From NCBI GenBank assembly GCA_031082425.1, contig JAVHLB010000001.1:124001-188000 (forward strand): DNA of 64,000 bases, in the 5' to 3' direction. The translations under genes were made by a program, and so were the position numbers. Source of the DNA: Candidatus Edwardsbacteria bacterium (lineage in GTDB: Bacteria; Edwardsbacteria; AC1; EtOH8). Positions 51,905 through 61,037 of the stretch are shown here, in pieces (within the stretch, counting starts at the first letter, position 1; every line of letters starts with the position of its first letter). Below the pieces are notes generated by a model. That model saw nothing but the letters and a program-made list of their open reading frames with translations. It had not been told where the DNA came from and did no database searches.

Positions 51905-53155
51905 TTATACATGTCTTAATGCTTCCACCGGCTCCAGTTTGGACGCTTTAAGAGCCGGTTGCAGGCTGGCCAAGGCGGATATGACGACCACTATGATCAA
52001 GGATAATATTATTTCCGCCGTGGGTATCTGCGGTGAAAGGGAAAGTTTCATCATTCCGAAAACGAAGTTAAGCTTCGCCGCCGCAATGATCAGCAGAAGT
52101 CCCGTTCCGAATAAGATACCGGCCAAGGCGCTGAAAAAGCCAAGCAGGAGGCCTTCGGTCAGGAAAAGGACCAGGATTTTCGAAGGCGGGGTTCCGATGG
52201 AAGCGATGGTGCCGATCTCTCCTATCCGCTCATAAACTGACATCATCATGACGTTGAGGATGCTTATCAAAACGATGGAAACCAGCACCAACCTGACCAC
52301 CATGATCAGCAGGGTCACTATTTTTACGATGCTGGAAAAGGGCGATAACTCCTCCCAGGAATGGACCTCGAAGGCCGGTTTCCCGGGGTTCTCCCCAGGG
52401 GTTCGGGCCAGTTCGCCCTTGAGCCGTGAGTACACCTTCTTGAGCTTGTCGAAATCATTGAGTTTTACTGCGATTTCGGTGATCTCCCCGTTCTCGATCC
52501 TTAAAAGGGAAACCGCATCAACAATGTGAATGTATCCGTCCTTGCCCTGGGGGCCGAGTATGTTCTCCGAGATGCCGGATATTTTAAAGGTCACCCCGTT
52601 CACCGAACCATCCTTGTTGGTGGCCACCAAAACGGCATCGTCACCGAGTTTAAGGTTCATTCCGGCGGCAATATTGGCGGGAATGACAATCGATCCCGGC
52701 TGGACGAAGGTTTTCGGGTCTGAATTCCCCTCTTTTATCCTTTCCGTCAGGGCCGGGCAGGTGCTGCTTTCTTTCTCTGGATAAACTGCGGTCAGGCGCA
52801 TGCTGGTGGTCTGGGCAAAATTGCTGATCATCGCCCCGAATCTGATCCTTTCCGAATAGGCCTTCACTTCGGGGTTGGCGTCCAGCAGCGATCTTATTTT
52901 GTTCAAGCCCTGTTCTGGTATGGCAATGTCCAGCGGCAGATTATCCATCGAGCTGACATACCCTTTCTTGTGTATCTGGATATCGCCCAGGTTGGAATTG
53001 GTGATGGTGCCTATGACCTCATCCTTGAACGAGGCTCCAATTCCTCCGAATATTATCACCAGGGCCACGCCCACCGCTATCAGCGAGGACGTCAACAGCG
53101 TCCGGCGGGTGTATCTTAAAAGATTGCGCCACGCAATTTTTACTATATTTTTCAT
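51905..53155 (-). CDS. FtsX/MacB-type ABC transporter permease
   Basis: 416 residues. N-terminal helix (YTRRTLLTSSLIAVGVALVII), a periplasmic MacB-core-like domain, and three C-terminal helices (IVTLLIMVVRLVLVSIVLIS, TEGLLLGFFSALAGILFGTG, EIILSLIIVVVISALASL). Fits LolC/LolE-type or MacB-type permeases that act from the inner membrane on periplasmic cargo. Followed by the LolA-like gene and preceded by its ATPase at one base distance, so these form a unit. Likely lipoprotein or lipid release. Confidence 0.9.
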   Translation of the reverse strand: MKNIVKIAWRNLLRYTRRTLLTSSLIAVGVALVIIFGGIGASFKDEVIGTITNSNLGDIQIHKKGYVSSMDNLPLDIAIPEQGLNKIRSLLDANPEVKAYSERIRFGAMISNFAQTTSMRLTAVYPEKESSTCPALTERIKEGNSDPKTFVQPGSIVIPANIAAGMNLKLGDDAVLVATNKDGSVNGVTFKISGISENILGPQGKDGYIHIVDAVSLLRIENGEITEIAVKLNDFDKLKKVYSRLKGELARTPGENPGKPAFEVHSWEELSPFSSIVKIVTLLIMVVRLVLVSIVLISILNVMMMSVYERIGEIGTIASIGTPPSKILVLFLTEGLLLGFFSALAGILFGTGLLLIIAAAKLNFVFGMMKLSLSPQIPTAEIILSLIIVVVISALASLQPALKASKLEPVEALRHV

Positions 53156-53156
53156 T

Positions 53157-53864
53157 TTACTTATTCCCTCCGGGGTTTGTCTTTTCGTGAATATTGGTTA
53201 TCAAGCCGTCTTCCATGGTATAGATGATCTCGGCCTCGCCTACTATTTTCTGGTCATGGGTGGCAAAGATGAAGGTTGTATTAAACTCCTTCTTCATCTC
53301 ATGCATCAGTCCGATTACCTTATAGGCCGTATTATGGTCAAGGTTTGCTGTTGGTTCGTCCGCTAAAACCAGCTTTGGGTCCATGACCAAAGCCCGGGCA
53401 ATGGCCACCCGCTGTTTCTGTCCCCCGGAAAGCTGGGAGGGGTATTTGTTCCGCTGGTCTGACATCCCGACCCGCTCCAGCATGTCCTCAATTCTTTGCT
53501 TTCGTTTGTTCAAGGGAACATCCTGAACCATTATCAGTGGATATTCCACGTTTTCATGGACCGTCAGCACCGGTATCAGGTTGAAGTTCTGGAAAATAAA
53601 TCCGATGTTGTCGCCCCGGAATTTGGCCGAAGTTTTCCGGTCCATCCGGTTGACCTCCACCCCCGCCACGGTAACCGTTCCCGCTGTCGGCTTGTCCAAA
53701 CAGCCGACCAGGTTCAACAGGGTGGTCTTCCCGCTGCCGGACGGCCCGACAAAAGAGATAAATTTACCTTTTCCTATAGTCAGGCTTATCCCCTTAAGAG
53801 CCGGGACGGTTACATCTCCGGCCAGGTAATCTTTTTTAAGATTGTTAACGGTCAAAAGGCTCAT
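53157..53864 (-). CDS. LolD/MacB-type ABC transporter ATPase
   Basis: 235 residues. Walker A GPSGSGKTTLLNLVG, signature LSGGQKQRVAIARAL, Walker B KLVLADEPTANLDHN, and the H-loop ATHDQK. The domain order and length suit a LolD-type subunit. It is adjacent to the FtsX-like permease. About 69 bases separate it from the ABC-2 permease gene upstream, with no terminator seen, so it may belong to the long TetR-led transcript. Confidence 0.93.
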   Translation of the reverse strand: MSLLTVNNLKKDYLAGDVTVPALKGISLTIGKGKFISFVGPSGSGKTTLLNLVGCLDKPTAGTVTVAGVEVNRMDRKTSAKFRGDNIGFIFQNFNLIPVLTVHENVEYPLIMVQDVPLNKRKQRIEDMLERVGMSDQRNKYPSQLSGGQKQRVAIARALVMDPKLVLADEPTANLDHNTAYKVIGLMHEMKKEFNTTFIFATHDQKIVGEAEIIYTMEDGLITNIHEKTNPGGNK

Positions 53865-53933
53865 TTATTAATTCCTTCTTATAATGTTTCATTTTTGCCC
53901 GGGTCAGATCCTATCAGTCTGCTTTGCGAACGA

Positions 53934-55085
53934 TCATTCCAGCTTTCTTCTGAACCGCGTGACGCTGAGCGACAGGATGCCGACCCCAAAAATCAACAGG
54001 GCCAGGGCATGGGGCCACAGTTCGGCCAACCCCGATCCCCTTAAGAATATTCCCCGGATGATGGTGTAGAAGTACCGCAACGGCAGCAGATAAGTAAGGG
54101 CCTGGATTATCTGCGGCATGTTCTCTATGGGAAACACGAAGCCCGAAAGATAGATCATCGGCATCATCACGAAGAAGATGGCCGTCATCATGGCTTGCTG
54201 CTGGTTGGAGGACACGGTGGATATGAACAGGCCCAACCCCAAGGTGGTCATGATGAACAGCAGGCACAGGGAGAACAACAGCGGATGGCTGCCCCGGACA
54301 GGGACCCCGAACCACTGGGTGGCCACCAGCATCACCAACAGGATATCGATGACCCCGATACAGAAGAATGGGGTCAGTTTGCCGATGATCAGCTGATACG
54401 ATTTAATGGGGGTCACCAGCAGTTGGTCCATGGTGCCGTTCTCCCGCTCCTTGACTATGGCCAGGGAGGTCAGCATCATGGTCATTATCATCAGCAGCAG
54501 CCCCAGAACGCCTGGCACCATAAAATTCCGGCTGCTGAGTTCTGGGTTGTACCATATCCGGATCTCGGGGGTAACCGAAAGCAGGGCCGTTTTTCGGGGG
54601 CCCGATGATCCGGCCAACTGCAGGCCGATATAGCGGTTGATGATCTGGCTGGCATAGGCCAGGCCGATGCCGGAAGAATTGGCATCCGAACCGTCAGCCA
54701 GGGCCTGGATCTGAGGCTGCTTGCCCGCCAGCAGATCGTTTCCGAACCCGGCTGGGATCACAATCCCGACCGAAGCTCTGGTCTCGATAAGGGCGATATC
54801 TATATCAGCGCTTCTGGTGGTGCTTTCCACGGTGCGAAAATAGCCGGAATTGGTGAAGCCGCTCAACAGCTGGCGGCTATAATAGGAATTGTCATGGTCG
54901 CAGACAATCATGCTCACCTCCCGGACATCCAGCGTGGCCGCATAGGTGAAGACCAGCAGTTGTATGGCCGGAGCAATGATGTTGATGGCCACCATCTTGG
55001 GATCCCGCATAAACTGCAGAAACTCTTTTTTGATTATATGAAGGATTATTTTCATGTCTTTGTTGCGGTCGAATTCTATCGACAT
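53934..55085 (-). CDS. ABC-2-type permease, second (YbhR-like)
   Basis: 383 residues. One N-terminal helix (MVAINIIAPAIQLLVFTYAATL), a large periplasmic domain, then five C-terminal helices (VPGVLGLLLMIMTMMLTSLA, IIGKLTPFFCIGVIDILLVM, YLSGFVFPIENMPQII). Pairs with the 55099-56253 permease; the ATPase domains are on separate genes. Known relatives YbhS/YbhR export drugs or lipids. The start at 55085 is used; MKIILH ten residues in is an alternative. Starts 13 bases after its partner's stop. Confidence 0.9.
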   Translation of the reverse strand: MSIEFDRNKDMKIILHIIKKEFLQFMRDPKMVAINIIAPAIQLLVFTYAATLDVREVSMIVCDHDNSYYSRQLLSGFTNSGYFRTVESTTRSADIDIALIETRASVGIVIPAGFGNDLLAGKQPQIQALADGSDANSSGIGLAYASQIINRYIGLQLAGSSGPRKTALLSVTPEIRIWYNPELSSRNFMVPGVLGLLLMIMTMMLTSLAIVKERENGTMDQLLVTPIKSYQLIIGKLTPFFCIGVIDILLVMLVATQWFGVPVRGSHPLLFSLCLLFIMTTLGLGLFISTVSSNQQQAMMTAIFFVMMPMIYLSGFVFPIENMPQIIQALTYLLPLRYFYTIIRGIFLRGSGLAELWPHALALLIFGVGILSLSVTRFRRKLE

Positions 55086-55098
55086 CCAATATTTATCA

Positions 55099-56253
55099 TC
55101 ACAGCCCCGACCTTTTGATCCTGATGGCGCTCACCAAAAGCATCACCGTGGCAAATCCCATAAGGAACAGCAGCTGGTCCCAGATCGCACCGAACCCGGC
55201 CCCTTTTAGGATTATCCCTCTCAGAGCCACCAGATAATACCTGGTGGGCACGGCATAGGTTATTAGCTGTATTGCCTCCGGCATATTTCGGATGGAAAAG
55301 ACGAACCCCGACAGCAGAAAGGACGGCAGGATGGTGGATATCACCGCCACCAAAAAAGCCAGCTGTTGGGTTTCGGATATTGACGATATCAGCAGTCCCA
55401 TACCCAAAGCGCCCAGCAGAAAGATAAAAGTGGTCAGAAACAGCAATAACAGGCTGCCCATGACGTGGACATCAAATAAAACATAACCCACCACCAAAAT
55501 GATTGCCGTCGACAGCAGCGAAATAGCAATGTAGGGTATCGTTTTGCCCATTATCAATTCCAGGGGTTTTATCGGGGAGACCAATAGTTGCTCCATGGTG
55601 CCCCTTTCCTTTTCCTTGACTATCGACAGCGAGGTGGAGATGACCCCTACCACCATCAGAATAAAACCGATCAGCCCGGGAATAAGAAATTTTGCGCTCT
55701 TCAATTCTGGATTGAACCATATCCTGGGCCGGTAATCTATCGGTTGGTTAATGGCGGCCACCCCCAGCCGCCGGGCGACCTTGATGGTAAGCTGATATGA
55801 ATAATTCAGGAAAAAAGCATTAAGGTACCCCTGAATGGTGTTGGCGGCATTGGCATTCACCCCGTCCAATATCACCTGCACCGTAGGGCTCCGGCCCTTG
55901 GCCAGGTCGGCCGCATATCCCCGGGGGATCACGATGGCCGCCCGTACTTTTTCGCTGCCCAGGAGATGGTCCAGTTCATTTACCGCCGAGGGCAAATGTT
56001 TTACCGTAAAATATTCGCTGTGAGAGAATTCGCTGATCAAATGCCGGCTTTCCCGGCTGATGTCCAGGTCCACCACCGCCAGGGAGGTGTGTTTAACGTC
56101 AAAATTCAGGGCATAGCCGAACATCACCAGCATGAACAGCGGGATGAAGAACAGTATGCCCAGGCTCCGCTTGTCCCGCATTATCTGGCGCAGTTCCTTT
56201 TTAATGACCGAAGCCACCCTGTCTGCTTTTGTGCCGGGGCTGATCAAAGGCAT
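55099..56253 (-). CDS. ABC-2-type permease, first (YbhS-like)
   Basis: 384 residues. Same layout as its neighbour: N-terminal helix (LGILFFIPLFMLVMFGYAL), periplasmic domain, then five helices (LIPGLIGFILMVVGVISTSL, LLSTAIILVVGYVLFDVH, FLTTFIFLLGALGMGLLIS, PSFLLSGFVFSIRNMPEAI). The two permeases probably form a heterodimer. Only 3 bases separate it from the ATPase gene at 56257, so they are coupled. Substrate unknown. Confidence 0.9.
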   Translation of the reverse strand: MPLISPGTKADRVASVIKKELRQIMRDKRSLGILFFIPLFMLVMFGYALNFDVKHTSLAVVDLDISRESRHLISEFSHSEYFTVKHLPSAVNELDHLLGSEKVRAAIVIPRGYAADLAKGRSPTVQVILDGVNANAANTIQGYLNAFFLNYSYQLTIKVARRLGVAAINQPIDYRPRIWFNPELKSAKFLIPGLIGFILMVVGVISTSLSIVKEKERGTMEQLLVSPIKPLELIMGKTIPYIAISLLSTAIILVVGYVLFDVHVMGSLLLLFLTTFIFLLGALGMGLLISSISETQQLAFLVAVISTILPSFLLSGFVFSIRNMPEAIQLITYAVPTRYYLVALRGIILKGAGFGAIWDQLLFLMGFATVMLLVSAIRIKRSGL

Positions 56254-56256
56254 TGT

Positions 56257-57210
56257 TCATTTCCCTTCCGGATTTTCGATCGGTGTCTTTTTTTCTATCA
56301 GGGTGATGAAGACATCTTCCAGGGTGGGGCTTACCTCCCTTATATTTTCAGGCTTTACATTGCCCGTTCCCAAGGCTTTGATTATCTCCCTTTTGCCGGA
56401 TTGGACATCCTTTACGCTGACATGAAGTGAGTTGCCGAAAATGGTGGTCTCCAGGGCCCAGGGCAGACCCTGGATCATGCCCATGGCTTTGACCACATCG
56501 TCGGACCTGAATTCCAGGATGGGGTTTTTGATCCATTCTTTTTTCAGTTGATTGGGGCTTCCGCCGGCTACGATCCGGCCGGCATGCATCAGGGTGATCT
56601 GGTTGCAGTATTCGGCCTCGTCCAGGTAGTGGGTGGTGACGAAGATGGTGGTGCCGCCTGATGACAGTTCATTTATCAGGTCCCAGAAGCTTCTCCGGGA
56701 GACCGGGTCCACCCCCCCGGTGGGCTCATCCAGGAAAATGATCCCTGGTTGGTGCAGAATGGCGCAGCCCAAAGCCAGCCGCTGTTTCAGTCCCCCGGCC
56801 AGTTCCCGGGTCAGCGAACGCTGGCGTTCCGACAACCCCGCCATCTCCAGAGCCCATTGCCTCCTGTTTTTCAGATTTTGACCATCCAGTCCGTAGACCC
56901 CGCCGAAGAAATTGATATTCTCCGCAACGGTCAGGTCCTCGTAAAGCGAAAATTTTTGGGACATGTAGCCGATGTTCTTTTTGACCAGGTCGGCCTGGCG
57001 GTTGATGTCGTATCCGCCCACCCTGGCGGTGCCGGAGCTGGAGGACAAAAGACCGCACAGCATTTTGATGGTGGTGGATTTGCCGGCTCCGTTGGCCCCC
57101 AGAAACCCGAAGATCTCGCCTGGCCGCACCTCAAAGCTGACGCTATCGACCGCCACAAAGCCGCCGAAACGCTTGCTCAGCCTGTCCGCTATTATCGATG
57201 GGGCAGCCAT
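56257..57210 (-). CDS. ABC transporter ATPase (second, ABC-2 type)
   Basis: 317 residues. Walker A GFLGANGAGKSTTIKML, signature LAGGLKQRLALGC, Walker B IIFLDEPTGGVDPVSRR, H-loop TTHYLDEA. About 80 residues follow the ATPase domain, as in drug and lipid exporters. Together with 58548-59465 it corresponds to the two halves of YbhF, which in E. coli are fused; here they are separate and flank the TolC gene. Four bases from the tolC stop. Confidence 0.93.
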   Translation of the reverse strand: MAAPSIIADRLSKRFGGFVAVDSVSFEVRPGEIFGFLGANGAGKSTTIKMLCGLLSSSSGTARVGGYDINRQADLVKKNIGYMSQKFSLYEDLTVAENINFFGGVYGLDGQNLKNRRQWALEMAGLSERQRSLTRELAGGLKQRLALGCAILHQPGIIFLDEPTGGVDPVSRRSFWDLINELSSGGTTIFVTTHYLDEAEYCNQITLMHAGRIVAGGSPNQLKKEWIKNPILEFRSDDVVKAMGMIQGLPWALETTIFGNSLHVSVKDVQSGKREIIKALGTGNVKPENIREVSPTLEDVFITLIEKKTPIENPEGK

Positions 57211-57214
57211 TATG

Positions 57215-58537
57215 CTAATACTCTCCCAGGGCTTTTTTAAGCTTATCTTTGGCGATCTGGCATTCCATCAGGGCCCCGGCGTGCCCCACCTTGGCTTGAA
57301 GCAGCAGCACCTCGGCGTCCAGCAGATCGGAATTGGTGGCCATTCCCTCCAGGAACAGGTTCTTGACGTTGCGGTAGTTCTCCTGGGCCTGGTCCAGCCC
57401 GCTCCGGGAGACCGCGGTCTTCTCTCCGGCCTGTTGGACCTCCAGTACCGCCAAATTGACCTCGATCCTGACGGCATCCTCCAGCAAAACCAGCCGGTCC
57501 TCGGCCTGCCGGAGCAGAGAGCCCGCCTGGCGCACCTGATGTTTGGCGGCCTGCCAGTTCCAGAGATCCATCGACAGCATCACCCCGGCGTCCCAGGTGG
57601 CATCGAACTGGTCCCGGGCCGGAAATATCCGGGGATTGGGGTTGGCATAGGTGTAATTCCCCACCGCAAACACCTGGGGATACCAGCCGGATTTGGCGGT
57701 CGTCCTTCCCGCCGCAGTAGCCTCCCGGCGGTATTTCTGGCCCGCAATATCCTGTCTTTCGGCCAGGGCCCTCTGAATCAATTCCGGCGGGCTTAACACG
57801 GCAGCCTCCAAAGTGTCGGGAATGGAGGTGGGGTCTATCTGCGCATCCAGGGGACGGCCGATGAAACTGTTGAGATGTATCCCTATGGCCCGGCGGTTGT
57901 TTTCGGCATCTATCAGCATCAGCCGGGCATTGGACATCTGCAGTTTAACCTTCAGCCGGTCATTCTCGGTGGCCAGGCCCTGGCCCAGCAAGTTGCCGAC
58001 ATCATTGAAATGGCTCTCCAAGATGCGGAGATTCTCCTCGGCCAATTCCTTCACCTTCTGCGCCTGGTAGAGCCTCCAATACAGGGTCTTTATATTCAGG
58101 GCCGCCTGGCAGCGCTGGGCCAGATAATCGCTGGAATCCGCCTGGTAGTTTTTACGGTTTATTTTTAGGTTGCCGGTCACCCGCCCTCCGGTGTACAGCG
58201 GCTGCTGCAGGGTCAGCTTGATACTGCTGTTGTCCAGCACCGGCTCGGCGATGGTTATGGTTTTCGGCGCCGGAAAGCCGGGGATGGTCATCTCGAACGG
58301 CGGAACATCGCTGAGCCGGCTGTAGCCGGCCGACAGTTTCAGGCTGGGCAGGAGGGCCGTGGCCGACTGGTCAGCCGCCGCCCGGCTCCCCTGGGCTTTG
58401 GCCCAAACGGCATCCAGGCCCTTGTTGTTTTCCAACCCGGTTTGGAGGCAGGCCTCCAGTGACATCGGTTCTTTTCCCTGGGCCCAGCCGGAGCCAAACC
58501 AGCAGAATAACAGGGACATTAGGATAAGACGGCGCAT
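57215..58537 (-). CDS. tolC: TolC-family outer-membrane efflux protein
   Basis: 440 residues with signal peptide (LILMSLLFCWFGSGWAQG). Two tandem TolC repeats with long helical hairpins: LEACLQTGLENNKGLDAVWAK and ELIQRALAERQDIAGQKYRRE, both typical repeats. Forms the outer-membrane tunnel of a tripartite efflux system with the HlyD adaptor (59475) and the ABC permeases. Located between the two ATPase genes, so the exit duct is encoded within the transporter operon. Confidence 0.93.
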   Translation of the reverse strand: MRRLILMSLLFCWFGSGWAQGKEPMSLEACLQTGLENNKGLDAVWAKAQGSRAAADQSATALLPSLKLSAGYSRLSDVPPFEMTIPGFPAPKTITIAEPVLDNSSIKLTLQQPLYTGGRVTGNLKINRKNYQADSSDYLAQRCQAALNIKTLYWRLYQAQKVKELAEENLRILESHFNDVGNLLGQGLATENDRLKVKLQMSNARLMLIDAENNRRAIGIHLNSFIGRPLDAQIDPTSIPDTLEAAVLSPPELIQRALAERQDIAGQKYRREATAAGRTTAKSGWYPQVFAVGNYTYANPNPRIFPARDQFDATWDAGVMLSMDLWNWQAAKHQVRQAGSLLRQAEDRLVLLEDAVRIEVNLAVLEVQQAGEKTAVSRSGLDQAQENYRNVKNLFLEGMATNSDLLDAEVLLLQAKVGHAGALMECQIAKDKLKKALGEY

Positions 58538-58547
58538 CTTTTCACCT

Positions 58548-59465
58548 TTATTTTGGCTTCATCAGTTTTATGAACACATTCTCCAGCGAGGGAGATACCT
58601 CCTGCCATTTATCGCATTTCATCCCCGCCGCCGCCAGCTTCTCGATCAAACCCGGCCACTGTTTTCCCTGGCCGGGCATCATCACGTTAAGCCGGTCGCC
58701 AAAGGTCTGGACATTTGCCGGGCCCAATTCTTCCGACATCATCCGGGCCGCCCTTTTTATATCCTGACAGACCAACTCCATCACCTTGCCCCCCATCAGC
58801 AGTTTGATGTTCTGGGGGCTGTCCAGGGCCAGGATGCTGCCGTTATCCAGCATGGCCACCCGGCTGCACCTTTCGGCCTCGTCCATGTAGGGGGTGGTCA
58901 GAAAGATGGTCAGGCCATCGGCCAGCAAGCGGGACAGGATCTTCCAAAAATCCCGGCGGGAGACCGGATCCACTCCGGTGGTGGGCTCGTCCAGAAATAT
59001 GACCCGGGGGGTGTGGACCAGGGTGCAGGCCAGGGCCAGTTTCTGCTTCATCCCTCCCGACAGCCTTTCGGCCAGGCGGCTGCGGAAGGGCTTCATCCTG
59101 GTAAAATCAAGCAATTCCTCCCGCCGGGCCCGGTAGTCACGCACCCCGTGGATCTCGGCAAAGAACTCGATGTTCTCGTCCACCGTCAGATCGCCGTACA
59201 GGCTGAACCGCTGGGAAAGATAGCCGATATGGGGCTTGATCAGGCCCATTTGTGCCGGAACATCATGGCCCAGTACGCTTATCCTGCCGGATTGAAAAGC
59301 CAGCAGACCGCAGATGGCCCTGATCAGGGTGGTCTTGCCGGCCCCGTCCGGCCCCACCATGGCCAGCATCTCGCCCGGCAGAACATCAAGGTCTATTCCC
59401 TTCAGCACCTGATGCGGACCAAAAGATTTCTTAAGGCCGGATATTTCGACCAACGGCTTGGTCAT
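58548..59465 (-). CDS. ABC transporter ATPase (first, ABC-2 type)
   Basis: 305 residues. Walker A MVGPDGAGKTTLIRAI, signature RLSGGMKQKLALA, Walker B RVIFLDEPTTGVDPVSR, and H-loop-type position TTPYMDEA (Thr-Pro in place of the usual His). The missing H-loop His may make this half less active, as in asymmetric ABC pairs. A second ATPase at 56257 has an intact H-loop. Starts 9 bases after the HlyD stop. Probably the N-half equivalent of YbhF. Confidence 0.92.
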   Translation of the reverse strand: MTKPLVEISGLKKSFGPHQVLKGIDLDVLPGEMLAMVGPDGAGKTTLIRAICGLLAFQSGRISVLGHDVPAQMGLIKPHIGYLSQRFSLYGDLTVDENIEFFAEIHGVRDYRARREELLDFTRMKPFRSRLAERLSGGMKQKLALACTLVHTPRVIFLDEPTTGVDPVSRRDFWKILSRLLADGLTIFLTTPYMDEAERCSRVAMLDNGSILALDSPQNIKLLMGGKVMELVCQDIKRAARMMSEELGPANVQTFGDRLNVMMPGQGKQWPGLIEKLAAAGMKCDKWQEVSPSLENVFIKLMKPK

Positions 59466-59474
59466 AGGTTTTTG

Positions 59475-60293
59475 CTACTGCCCCTTGATGAATATTGCCG
59501 CATCGGCCGGGATCCCCGGCTTAAGCTGCTGCTGGGGATTGGGGATCTTCAGCTTGACGCCGAAGACCTGCTTGACCCGGTCCTGCTTGGTCTGAATGTT
59601 CTTGGGAGTGAATTCGGCCTGGGGGGAGATGTATACCACCTTTCCGGAAAAGGTCTTATCTTTGAAGGTATCTATCCGGATCTCGGCGCCCTGCCCCAGC
59701 TTTACGTATCCCAGCTCTTTTTCGTTCACATATACCACCAGCTCGACGGTATCAATTTTGGATATGGTGAACAGGATGGAGCCGGGCCCGGCGGTCTCGC
59801 CGATCTCATGGGTTGAATTGGTGATGGTTCCGGCCAGGGGGGCCGTAACATAACAATCGGAGATGTTTTTCCTGATCATATCGGCCGAGGCCCTGGCCTG
59901 CTCCAGCCTGGCTCCGGAGGCCCGGAACCTGGCATTGACATCATCGCGCTGTTTCTGGGTGACGCTGCCCTTCTGAAACAGCTCGCTGGTGCGCTGGTCG
60001 TCCTTGCGGTCGTTTTCGTATTGGATCCGGGCCAGTTCCAGCCCGGCCAGGGACTGGCGCAGCTGCAGATCCAGCATCACATGGTCCGTTACCATCAGGG
60101 TATCGCCCAAGCGTACATCATCCCCCTCCTTCCCCCAGAGGTTTTTTATCTGGCCGCCCACCCGGGCCGAGATATTCACCTGAAGGGCCTCGATGGTTCC
60201 GGAAGCCTGTATCCTTTCCTGGCTGCTGTCGTTGGTCCCGCAGGAAGCAAGCAGCAGCGGCAGGATGGCGATCATTGTCGGATATCTTTTCAT
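59475..60293 (-). CDS. HlyD/YbhG-type membrane fusion protein, lipoprotein
   Basis: 272 residues. Lipobox LLLASC at the N-terminus, so it is a lipoprotein adaptor. Features: lipoyl-like ISARVGGQIKNLWGKEGDDV, a helical hairpin (LAGLELARIQYENDRKDDQR, RFRASGARLEQARASADMI), VTAPLAGTITNSTHEIGE and a beta-barrel domain. Joins the ABC-2 permeases to TolC. Overlaps the TetR stop by 4 bases. Typical of the YbhG group by order of genes. Confidence 0.92.
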   Translation of the reverse strand: MKRYPTMIAILPLLLASCGTNDSSQERIQASGTIEALQVNISARVGGQIKNLWGKEGDDVRLGDTLMVTDHVMLDLQLRQSLAGLELARIQYENDRKDDQRTSELFQKGSVTQKQRDDVNARFRASGARLEQARASADMIRKNISDCYVTAPLAGTITNSTHEIGETAGPGSILFTISKIDTVELVVYVNEKELGYVKLGQGAEIRIDTFKDKTFSGKVVYISPQAEFTPKNIQTKQDRVKQVFGVKLKIPNPQQQLKPGIPADAAIFIKGQ

Positions 60294-60919
60294 TTACTTA
60301 CCTCTTTAACTTTATTCATAAAATCCTTCCTGGCCGGTTCGGTCAATATCCCCCGGAATACCACCTCCACGATGGTTTCGAATACCTGGGACGCCGTAAA
60401 GGGAATCTGGCTGAATAGTTTTGGATCGATCATGTTCTGCATCAGGGTGGCGAACATCAGCGTCATCAGCTGGGGGTCGACATCCTTCCGGAACACCCCC
60501 TGCCGGATGCCCGACTCCAGAAGTTTCCTGAAATTGAGCAGTATCTTTTCCTTCCGGAAACGGTCGATCTCTTCCCACATCTCCGGTGCGTTGCGGCGCA
60601 GGTCCTCTCCGAAGGGCCGGGCCATCCGGCCGACCACCCCGCTGAGATGGTTCATCAGCCGTGACAGCTTCCGGTGGAAATCCATTCCCCGGTCGTTGAC
60701 GATGTCCTCGATGATCTTTCCGTTCTCATTCATCATACTGCTGACCACTTGGTACAACAGGGCCTGTTTGCTGGGAAAGTGCTGGTAGAGGGTCTTTTTG
60801 CTGATGCCCAGGCCGGAGGCGATCTGGTCCATGCTGACCCTGGAGAAACCCCGCTCGAAGAACAGCCGGCTGGTGCTGTCGATGATGCGTGCTTTTAGTT
60901 TATCGGCTCTTGCTTTCAT
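60290..60919 (-). CDS. TetR-family transcriptional regulator
   Basis: 209 residues, from MKARADKLKARI; the frame extends further upstream over the promoter. HTH is seen at about 30-50: SMDQIASGLGISKKTLYQHFPSKQALL. The C-terminal ligand-binding domain is typical. First gene of the long export operon, with a promoter and inverted repeat just upstream, so it probably represses its own operon until a ligand binds. Overlaps the HlyD gene by 4 bases. Confidence 0.92.
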   Translation of the reverse strand: MKARADKLKARIIDSTSRLFFERGFSRVSMDQIASGLGISKKTLYQHFPSKQALLYQVVSSMMNENGKIIEDIVNDRGMDFHRKLSRLMNHLSGVVGRMARPFGEDLRRNAPEMWEEIDRFRKEKILLNFRKLLESGIRQGVFRKDVDPQLMTLMFATLMQNMIDPKLFSQIPFTASQVFETIVEVVFRGILTEPARKDFMNKVKEVSK

Positions 60920-60927
60920 AATACTAC

Positions 60928-60955
60928 GGAAACTTATTTGGTATTTATGGTTTCC
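60928..60955. promoter_or_regulatory. TetR operator candidate
   Basis: GGAAAC...GTTTCC inverted repeat, arms six bases each with a 16-base spacer, between the -10 element and the TetR ATG. Fits repressor binding; identity as the operator is inferred. Confidence 0.55.
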
Positions 60956-60958
60956 TAT

Positions 60959-60986
60959 ATTATACACCTTTTATTTTATTTGTCAA
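60959..60986 (-). promoter_or_regulatory. Promoter of the TetR-led export operon
   Basis: Minus strand TTGACA, 16 bases, TATAAT, about 40 bases ahead of the tetR start. Confidence 0.78.
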
Positions 60987-60990
60987 TAGG

Positions 60991-61020
60991 GAAATAAAAA
61001 ACGGGGCTGCCGCCCCGTTT
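60991..61020 (-). terminator. Terminator after cheC
   Basis: ACGGGGC-GGCA-GCCCCGT read on the minus strand, followed by TTTTTATTTCC; 20 bases past the CheC stop. Confidence 0.8.
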
Positions 61021-61037
61021 AAAGAATGCCCAAATAC

